A DNA stretch of 64,000 bases from Peptostreptococcus sp. D1 (lineage in GTDB: Bacteria > Bacillota > Clostridia > Peptostreptococcales > Peptostreptococcaceae): positions 31,404 through 95,403 of the forward strand of contig NZ_FONP01000009.1 in the NCBI RefSeq assembly GCF_900112955.1, read 5' to 3'. The position numbers and the translations under genes are program-made. The notes below the pieces were generated by a model, which was not told where the DNA came from, searched no databases, and saw only the letters and a list, made by a program, of their open reading frames with translations. Positions 8,571 to 16,600 of the stretch are shown here, piece by piece; positions within the stretch are counted from its first letter, which is position 1; every line of letters begins with the position of its first letter.

Positions 8571-10295
8571 TTACGACATAGATTTCGAAATCATATACTG
8601 ATATAAATCAGATTTTTCTCTGAGCTCCTCATCAGTTCCCAGAGATTCAATTTTTCCATGATTTAATAAAACAATCTTGTCAGCGTTTCTTATTGTTCTC
8701 ATTCTATGAGCAATGACGATAACTGTTTTGTTCTTAATCAGCTCAGATAGAGCCTCCTGAATAAGACTTTCATTTTCGACATCAAGAGAAGCCGTAGCTT
8801 CATCCATCAGAATAATCGGTGCATCTTTTAAAATTGCCCTTGCTATGGACAGTCTCTGCCTTTCACCTCCTGAAAGTCTTTCTCCGTTTTCTCCTATAAC
8901 CGTATTTATCCCATCCGGCATTTTTGCAATAAACTCATCGCATCTTGCAATTTTTGCAGCTCTTATGATTTCTTCATCTGTAGCACCCTTTTTACCTATT
9001 TTAATATTGTCTTTTATACTGGCATTAAATAAAACCACATCCTGAAAAACAATAGAAAAGCTTTTTAAAAGGGTTTCAGGATCTACTTTTCCAATATCTT
9101 CTCCTCCTAAAAGAATTTTACCCTTATCTATATCCCAAAATCTTGCGGCAAGCTTGGTCAAAGTCGTCTTACCGCTGCCCGATGGACCAATCAAGGCAGT
9201 CACCTCTCCTTGCTTTGCAGTAAAGCTTACTCCATTAATCACCGAATAATCATCATATCCGAAATAGACATCTTTAAATTCAATATCATAATTTTTTATA
9301 TTCATATAAGATTTTCCCTCTTGAATCGGCATTGTTTTAATTTCTTTCATTCTGGTAACAACTCCATCAAGAAGATTAATCATTGCCATAAATGCAAGAA
9401 TACTTTCAATAGGCAAATATATACTTGCAGTCAGCAATAGAAAAGCTATATAAACAAGTACATTAATCTCTCCTGCAATTAACATACCTGCGCCGACAAT
9501 AGATACCGTTACAATTCCAAGCTTTAAAAGAATTCCTGCAAAGGCAATTGAAATACCTGAAACAAATTCGGTTTCCAGCTTTACCTTCGTTGCATTTTTT
9601 AATTTATCAAAAAAAACCTTAATTGTTTTTTCTTCCAGGTTATATGACTTTATTTCTCCAATTTGCTCAATTTTTTCTTGCAAATCATCAAAAACCATTC
9701 TGCTTGCTTTTATCCACTTATCTACGGTTTTTCTTTGCTTTCGCTTAGATAAAGAAAAAATAAGAATGGATATAGGTATTACCCAAAGTGCAGAAGCTCC
9801 AAGCTTCCAGTTATAGCTTAAAATCATAAGGGCTATAATCGCTGTAGAAATACTTGTCGAATAAATATGAGGCACTGCATGAGAAAATATTTCTTCATAA
9901 AGCGTAATATCACCCATCATTGTTGTCGCAAGATCAGTTAAATCTCTTTTTCCGAAATATGATAGTGGAAGCTTTTTCATTCTGTTTGCAAGATCTATTC
10001 TGGAGCTTGCCGTCTCCTCATACACATTATTATAAAGCCTTACATAATCCCATCTTGCAACAAAATACATAATGACAATCATCGTTATAATAAGCCCTAT
10101 ATAAACATAATTTGAAAGCTTTAAGGATCCTTCTAACCCCTCCACTTTACCTAAATATTGAAACAAAAATGTAAAGGCTATTATAGGAGGAAACATTTTT
10201 GTTAAATTTAATATTGTGTGAGAAAAAATAGATTTTTTAAGGTTCCTTGCTCCTATTTCCGTCATAGCATATCTTTTTATAAAATATTTATCCAT
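8571..10295 (-). CDS. ABC transporter half-molecule (permease-ATPase), YbtPQ/IrtAB-like, partner 2
   Basis: A 574-residue type IV half-transporter: six membrane segments (~25-300), then an ABC domain with IGPSGSGKTT (~372), LSGGERQRLSIARA and IILMDEATASLD, and the H-loop in VIAHRM. The PLSYFGKRDLTDLATTMMGD region resembles the YbtP/YbtQ and IrtA/IrtB group, export-fold proteins known to import ferric siderophores. It overlaps the preceding gene by 8 bases, so the two probably form a heterodimer. Export of a peptide or drug is the alternative. Confidence 0.85.
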   Translation of the reverse strand: MDKYFIKRYAMTEIGARNLKKSIFSHTILNLTKMFPPIIAFTFLFQYLGKVEGLEGSLKLSNYVYIGLIITMIVIMYFVARWDYVRLYNNVYEETASSRIDLANRMKKLPLSYFGKRDLTDLATTMMGDITLYEEIFSHAVPHIYSTSISTAIIALMILSYNWKLGASALWVIPISILIFSLSKRKQRKTVDKWIKASRMVFDDLQEKIEQIGEIKSYNLEEKTIKVFFDKLKNATKVKLETEFVSGISIAFAGILLKLGIVTVSIVGAGMLIAGEINVLVYIAFLLLTASIYLPIESILAFMAMINLLDGVVTRMKEIKTMPIQEGKSYMNIKNYDIEFKDVYFGYDDYSVINGVSFTAKQGEVTALIGPSGSGKTTLTKLAARFWDIDKGKILLGGEDIGKVDPETLLKSFSIVFQDVVLFNASIKDNIKIGKKGATDEEIIRAAKIARCDEFIAKMPDGINTVIGENGERLSGGERQRLSIARAILKDAPIILMDEATASLDVENESLIQEALSELIKNKTVIVIAHRMRTIRNADKIVLLNHGKIESLGTDEELREKSDLYQYMISKSMS

Positions 10296-12063
10296 TCTGA
10301 CCTCCTATTCTCCAATTAATAGACCTTTGATATTCATCCCAAAGCTTTTTGTACATCTCTCCCTTTTCAAGTAGCTCTTCATGCCTTCCTTCTTCTACTA
10401 TCCTGCCACCATCTATAACAAGGATTTTATCGGCATTTATAACCGTTGATAGTCTATGAGCTATCATAAGAGTTGTCTTATCTTTAGAAAGCCTTTTAAA
10501 AGCTTCCTGAATAATGTATTCATTTTCAGGATCTGCAAAAGCAGTGGCTTCATCTAAAATTAAAAGCTTTGCATCTTTTAGAAAAGCTCTTGCAATGGCA
10601 AATCTTTGTATTTCACCACCTGAAAAATAAGTTCCTTTTGTTCCGTAAACTGTATCGAGTCCCTTTTCAAGATTATCCACAATCTCCTTTGAACCAGAAT
10701 TTATAAGTGCATTCTCTATTTCAATATCTGTTGCATTTTCTTTGCCTAAAAGCAAATTATCTCTAAGGCTCATTTTAAATAGCTTAGACCCCTGAAATAC
10801 AAAAGCTATTCTTTTCATTAAAGCTTTCTTTTCATAATTTTTAATATTTGTTTTACCTATTAAGATTTCTCCATTGTCTGCATCATAAAATCTTGCCGCA
10901 AGCCTTGCTATGGTACTTTTTCCTCCACCGGAAGGTCCTACAAGAGCTACAGTTTCTCCTTTATTTACACAAAATGAAATATTGTCCAAAACCTTTTCAT
11001 CCTTATATGAAAAGGACACATTTTTAAATTCTAATCCATCAGCAAAATCTATCTTTTCGCCATAAGTTAAATCCTCATAATTCAATATATTATCAATATT
11101 ATCTAAGGCTGTGGCTGCAAAAAAACTAAACTGAGTAATAGTCGTACTCCTCATAACAAACATCCCAAAGGTTGGACCCAGTAAAAGATAAAAAACAGAA
11201 TTACCTAATACCATACGAATATCCTCTCCTCTACCTATCAGAACTATGGCTACAGGTACAAGGAAAAATGCTGTAGAAGCTGTAATAGCTTCATACAAAG
11301 ACATTTTATTTCTGTACATAACGGTAAGCTTCATTACAGTTTCTTTTAAGCGAATAATTAAGGAATGAAGCCTCTTAAAGCTTTCAACACTCTGTGCAAA
11401 GGTCTTTACAACAGGTATCCCTCTGACATACTCTACCGTTTCGGCTGATAGATTTGCAAGATCTTCAAAGTATTTATTTCTCTCCTTTTTCATTTCCTCA
11501 TTCATCATAGTTGCCATAAGTCCCATTGATATTATAAGAGGAATAAGGCTTGCCACTCCAAGTCTCCAATCAAAGTATAGAAATAGTACCAAAAGAATAA
11601 TCGGAGAAATCACAGACATAGCTATATCAGGAAGCTGATGAGCCAAAAAACTGTGGGTTTGAGCTGCACCGTCCACAATCACATTTCGAATTTTTCCACT
11701 TTCTCTATTTAAAAAATATCCCAACGGCTTCTTCATCAACTTTTCTACATTTACTTTTATAATATTATCCTCTACCTCAAAAGCAAAAATATGAGATATT
11801 ATAAGCGCTATAGTATAAAGCAAAAGACCTGCAATAGCAAATGCTGCGGCAGAAACAGCATAATTCTTTATAATCATAGAATCAATATTGCTGCTATCAA
11901 GTATGACACTTTTTACTATTTTATGAATATAAACCATAGGCGTAATCACCATAATCCCAGAGGCAGCAGATAAAATCATAGCTAAATAAAGCATATAGCC
12001 CTTACGTCCCGCATAGGGCATAAGCCTTTTTAGCACTGACGGTTTCCTTTGTTTTTCTTTCAA
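10288..12063 (-). CDS. ABC transporter half-molecule (permease-ATPase), YbtPQ/IrtAB-like, partner 1
   Basis: First gene of the operon, 591 residues, with six membrane segments followed by an ABC domain (VGPSGGGKST, FSGGEIQRFAIARA, LLILDEATAFAD). The signature begins FSGGE rather than LSGGE and the residue after the Walker B region is A-D-P, so this partner may be the less active ATP site of an asymmetric heterodimer with the next gene. The start is TTG, chosen because AAAGGAG lies upstream at good spacing and the translation begins there with a polar N-terminus before the first membrane segment. Confidence 0.85.
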   Translation of the reverse strand: MKEKQRKPSVLKRLMPYAGRKGYMLYLAMILSAASGIMVITPMVYIHKIVKSVILDSSNIDSMIIKNYAVSAAAFAIAGLLLYTIALIISHIFAFEVEDNIIKVNVEKLMKKPLGYFLNRESGKIRNVIVDGAAQTHSFLAHQLPDIAMSVISPIILLVLFLYFDWRLGVASLIPLIISMGLMATMMNEEMKKERNKYFEDLANLSAETVEYVRGIPVVKTFAQSVESFKRLHSLIIRLKETVMKLTVMYRNKMSLYEAITASTAFFLVPVAIVLIGRGEDIRMVLGNSVFYLLLGPTFGMFVMRSTTITQFSFFAATALDNIDNILNYEDLTYGEKIDFADGLEFKNVSFSYKDEKVLDNISFCVNKGETVALVGPSGGGKSTIARLAARFYDADNGEILIGKTNIKNYEKKALMKRIAFVFQGSKLFKMSLRDNLLLGKENATDIEIENALINSGSKEIVDNLEKGLDTVYGTKGTYFSGGEIQRFAIARAFLKDAKLLILDEATAFADPENEYIIQEAFKRLSKDKTTLMIAHRLSTVINADKILVIDGGRIVEEGRHEELLEKGEMYKKLWDEYQRSINWRIGGQNG

Positions 12064-12138
12064 AATAATTATCTCCTTTCTTTGTTTTTACTGAAGCTTT
12101 ATACATTTTTACCAAAATACAGTATAATCCTTTTAAAC

Positions 12139-12281
12139 TATCCCTTTTAGCTTTTAAAAAATTAATTTTTTCTATAAATAAACCCCAGTAATTAATTATA
12201 TATAATTGTATCATTTCAAAAATTATGTTACAATATATACAAAAGATTTATGTCTAATAAGGATAAAGTCTAAAAGGGATA
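12139..12281. promoter_or_regulatory. Perfect 12-bp inverted repeat in the divergent regulator/operon promoter region
   Basis: TATCCCTTTTAG at 12139-12150 is the exact reverse complement of CTAAAAGGGATA at 12270-12281. The pair flanks the space between the first ABC gene (minus) and the AraC-type regulator (plus). The right copy ends directly before the regulator's ribosome-binding site. AraC regulators commonly bind such repeated sites to control a divergent operon and themselves; function here is inferred. Confidence 0.5.
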
Positions 12282-12295
12282 AAAGGAGTGGAATT

Positions 12296-13285
12296 ATGAG
12301 TGATTTTTATCAATTTGTAAAAGAATACATGAAGGTATGTGAATGTGAAAAAACATGTAAATACTGTAAAATAGGTCATAATTTTTGTATTGATACAGAT
12401 GAAGCCAAGGGTGTTTATTGGTTTTACGAAACAGAAGATTTTATAGTCAGTATTCATGATTTTTTTATAAAAAAAGAAATGATACAAACCAATTTCCCCA
12501 ATATGGATGAATTTATGCTTTTTTCTTCCTCATACATCATTACTGCAAATGGAGAAAGCTTTAATCCTTACCAAACCCTAACATCAAATGTTTTATATAT
12601 TATCGATTTAAATAATGTATCTAAGAATTATCGCTTTCTACTTCATGCAGGTTCCCCATATCTAAGTGTTGAAATCAACTTCAAAAAACAAATGATTGAA
12701 AAATATTTAGACTCTTTAAAAGATAAAGTTTCTTACTCAGATATATTTTTTAATACAAAATTAATGATTACAAAAGCTTTAGAACATTTGGCAAAAGATA
12801 TATTAAACTGCAAAATGGAATCTCCAGCCGCTGAAATATTTTTTGAAGCAAAAGCAAAAGAATGGCTAAGTTTAACAATAGATGCATTTTTAACTCGAAA
12901 GAATAGCTTTTTATCTGAAGATGATAATAAAGCTATAAAAAATGTTGCAAAATACCTTGATGATCATTATGCTATAAATGTCCCTCAGGAAACATTGGAA
13001 AAAATTTCCATGATGAGTGGCACGAAGCTTAAAAAATTATTTAAACAAAAATATCAGATGAGCATTACTGAATATTCACAGAGAAGAAGAATGAACATTG
13101 CTGAAATACTGCTTTTAAATTCGAATCTCAAAATCAAAGAAATAGCTGAATCAGTAGGCTACTCTTCTCACTCTAAATTCAGCACTTATTATAAAAAATA
13201 TAAAGGGGTTTATCCGAAAGATATTAAAAAACAGGTATCTGAAAAACTATTTATCGACAATTGTGATTGTTTTAAGGATAAATAA
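12296..13285 (+). CDS. AraC-family transcriptional regulator
   Basis: A 329-residue regulator whose last ~100 residues hold the two helix-turn-helix motifs of AraC proteins (LEKISMMSGTKLKKLFKQ and IKEIAESVGYSSHSKFSTYY). The N-terminal domain (~200 residues) is the presumed effector-sensing part; it contains a Cys-rich start (CECEKTCKYCKIGHNFC), which might bind a metal or sense redox state. Start chosen at 12296 because AAAGGAG stands 8 bases upstream; a longer in-frame start has no such site. It is divergent from the ECF/ABC operon and is probably its regulator, as YbtA is for yersiniabactin uptake. Confidence 0.88.
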   Translation: MSDFYQFVKEYMKVCECEKTCKYCKIGHNFCIDTDEAKGVYWFYETEDFIVSIHDFFIKKEMIQTNFPNMDEFMLFSSSYIITANGESFNPYQTLTSNVLYIIDLNNVSKNYRFLLHAGSPYLSVEINFKKQMIEKYLDSLKDKVSYSDIFFNTKLMITKALEHLAKDILNCKMESPAAEIFFEAKAKEWLSLTIDAFLTRKNSFLSEDDNKAIKNVAKYLDDHYAINVPQETLEKISMMSGTKLKKLFKQKYQMSITEYSQRRRMNIAEILLLNSNLKIKEIAESVGYSSHSKFSTYYKKYKGVYPKDIKKQVSEKLFIDNCDCFKDK

Positions 13286-13292
13286 ACTGTGC

Positions 13293-13338
13293 AAAAAGAG
13301 AAGCTTAATCTGCCCTCATCATTTGAACAGGTTAAGCT
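13293..13338 (-). terminator. Hairpin with T tract (minus), possibly also ending the AraC transcript
   Basis: AGCTTAATCTG (13302-13312) pairs with CAGGTTAAGCT (13328-13338) with one G-T pair. On the minus strand it is followed by a short T run (13293-13297). It lies just past the stop of the IS3-type remnant, where IS elements often carry a terminator. Confidence 0.55.
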
Positions 13339-13476
13339 CTAATAACTAATTAAGGCTCTATTCCTATATACAACAGGTGTTAATCCTTTTAACTTACTTT
13401 TAATTCTATCATTGCTGTAGTAATAAATATATTTTTCAATTGTTTGTATTATATATAAGTCTTTTCTAAATAATAC
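13339..13476 (-). pseudogene. IS3-family (IS150-like) transposase OrfB remnant, C-terminal end
   Basis: The minus strand encodes about 45 residues ending in a stop, including YIYYYSNDRIKSKLKGLTP and VVYRNRALISY, the hallmark C-terminal end of IS3-family DDE transposases (typically YIHYYNN-RIQ-KLKG-LTPVEYR). An in-frame stop lies just upstream and no further transposase sequence is visible, so only the last ~45 codons survive. It marks an old insertion boundary between the AraC gene and the surface-protein gene. Confidence 0.8.
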
Positions 13477-13502
13477 CTATATATTTGTTTTGATAAAAGT
13501 AG

Positions 13503-13538
13503 AAAAAACCAGAGATATCTATTTCTAAATATCTCTGG
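13503..13538 (-). terminator. Intrinsic terminator of the LPXTG surface-protein gene
   Basis: CCAGAGATAT (13509-13518) and ATATCTCTGG (13529-13538) form a perfect 10-bp stem; on the minus strand a run of T follows (13503-13508). It lies about 80 bases after the stop of the surface-protein gene. Confidence 0.87.
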
Positions 13539-13616
13539 TAAACTTAACACCGGTAAATGATATAATTTCCTGCCCCACTATTTTATAGAACAAAGCTTTC
13601 TTATTTGTAATTTTTT

Positions 13617-16600
13617 CTACTTCGCATATTTTCTGCGTTTATAATCAAGCAATAGCAATGAAATTCCCGATACAAGCATTATCCATGCATATATAGACAA
13701 ATTCGCTTCATCTCCTGTTTTTGGTAAGTTCTTACTTATACTTGTATTTGAAACATTCGGTTTTTCAGTATTCTGCGAAGCTGTAGGTCTATCCGATCTT
13801 GTTGATGTATTTGGATGTGTTGTTGACATACTTGAAGATGTTATTGGCGTACTTGGAGATGTTGTTGGTGTACTTGGAGGTGTTTGCGGAGCTTTTTTTT
13901 CATTGGTAATAGTAAGTCCATCTTTCATACTTCCTCCATAGACTACCTTGTACTGCTTATCATCAAATTTAATGATATTGCCATCTTCACCAGCTTCTTT
14001 CACAGTGTATTTGTAATAGTCTGTGCCGAGTCCGTTTGCCACCTCAAGCTTTTTGAATACTCCACTCCAGTTATTACTTGAATTTAACTCCAGTGTTTTT
14101 CCTGTAGGATTTCCATCCTTGTAAAGTTCTACAGTAATTTTATCTGTTGGAGCCTTGATAGTATTTCCACTATGGTCTTTCCATAGCTTTGTTACCTTGA
14201 TATCCCTAATTGATGGCTCCATTGGTGTCCACGGTGTCTTTTCTTTGTTGGTAATGGTAAATCCATCTGCCATAGTTCCATCATATCTTACTCCGAACCA
14301 TTTACTATTGAATTGAATAGCAGATCCATCTTCCCCTATTTCTTTAACAGTGTACTTATGGATTGTAGGATTTTCTATTGATTCATAAGCTTTCAGCTTT
14401 TCAAAGGTTACTGTCCAGTTGTTATCTTTATTCAATTCCTTTTTACTTCCTGTAGCTACTCCGTCCTTATATAGCTCTACTTCTATTTTTTCAACAGGGG
14501 CTTCGTTCAAGTTATTACCTGAGCTATCTTTCCATTCCTTTGTTACCTTAATATCTCTTGTTGGCGGTCTCATCGGTGTCCAAATTAAGGACCAGATAGC
14601 ATATAGCTCTACATCTTTATCTACGCTTCCTATCTTAAAGGTATCCCCCTTATAATACGTAATACCCTTGCCATCTGCCTGTGTATTCCATCCATTAAAG
14701 ATATAGTTAGCTCTCTTCATTGTGCCTTGATCTAAAACTGTAACCTTGTCTGTATCGGCATCAATTCCATCAGCTTCAGCAGATGGATAGTATTCTGTAT
14801 TGTCTTTAGGTACTTCTCCGGTTACATCGGTATGATTTTTATGGTAAATGACATTTCCATAAATGATAATATCATATTTTACCTTTACCGTATCCTCAGG
14901 AATTGCTTGTTCTCCACCTGCCAATGTGTTAGCCGCAGCAGCTTCACCTTGAATTTTGCCTGTAGCCTTTGCTTTCACTTTTCCTTTATCAGTAATTTCT
15001 GCTATATCACTGCTTAATCCGATATATTTTAATGCAGGTTTTTCCGTAGGGTGATCACTTGTCACAATTGCTTTAGCTGCTTCTTCCATTGACTCCTCTC
15101 CAACATGGAGCTTTACATTTTCTATTTTTATTTTTGGAAGAATAATAAGTCCACATCCGATAGAATCAAGAGCCTTATCTTCTATTAATTCAGGTAGCTT
15201 CGAGGTTTCATAGCTTATTCTGTCAAAATCAGAATTCTTAAGCTTAAGCATATCTGAAGCTTTTGCTTTAACAGTAAGCTTTACTTCATCATTTGGCACA
15301 ATAACTTTTATCCACTGACCCTCATCAAGCATATAGCTTTTTAATTCATACTCTCCCTTATCATTTGTTGTTGCACTGTCAATTAAAGTATTTGCGGGAA
15401 TAATCCTGTCATTAATGGCTATATCATGATTTGGGGAATAAAGCTCAAGCTTAATACCACTTGCTTTGTCTTCTCCATCATCAAATTTACCATTTTCATT
15501 TTTATCCCACCAAACATCAGATCCAGCAATTGTAAAGCTGCCATATACATACTTAGCCGGTTTGATATACTCACTTATCTTATAGCCTGTATAATCAGTT
15601 GCCTCAAGATTTCCTCCGATATATGCCTCAATCTCATCAATCGTATTTTTAGCATCTGTTCTTAGAGGTAGCTTAATACTTACCTGACTGCTCTTAGGAA
15701 GCTCACCTAAGTCGATTTTTACGTGAGTTACCTTTGACCAATCGTCTATATTATCTGCCGAAACAAAAGTATTCCCTCCATCAATACTATAAATGAATTC
15801 CCGCTTACCAGCTTGGCGACTATCGCCCGACACGATAGCTTCACCCGTCAAATACATGTCAAAATCATTTTTAAGATTCTGGCTAGTATAAGATGCAAAT
15901 TTCCCTTTTTTAGGAATCTCAATAATTGTCTTGTATTCCTTAAAACCATTGCCATCCGGTACTTGTACAAAGAAATCTCCACGAAGATCAGCTCTTTCAT
16001 TCTGATAAAATTTTTGTGTTGTAAAACCACTTTCTGAGCTATCATAAACTATATCATCATACTTTCCAGGAAAAATATTTGATCCTATAAATGCGTTTTT
16101 AGATACAATAACCTGTACATTGCTTAATTTGATACCAAAAAGCTTCTTCTCTTTTGTCGCACCCAATGCTGTTGCTGCATTATCAGCTAAGCTATATAAA
16201 TCTCCTTCAAGCTTAGCATAGCTATAGTATTCTTCCTTACTACCATCAAGCTTATTTTCAAGACTACTCATATCATAGTATACCATACCATAAGGATAAT
16301 GCTCATTTTCTCCCAATTTAGTTATACTTGTATATCTATAGCTCTTAAGTGCTATCACGATTGGATCTTCCATAAATTTAAGTACCTTGCTATTATCACC
16401 ATAATAATATGACCATTCTTTGTTTTTAGTGATTTCTCGAATTTCTCTATTCAAGGCTTGTATTCCTACATCTGTGATTGACATTTTAATCCATTTTTTA
16501 CTGTCAGCATCAGTAATTTGCTCGATCTTTACGTTACCTGAGGCATTGTTATATCCTAAAAATTTGCATTTATCCAAATCTGCTGAAAATTGCTTATCAG

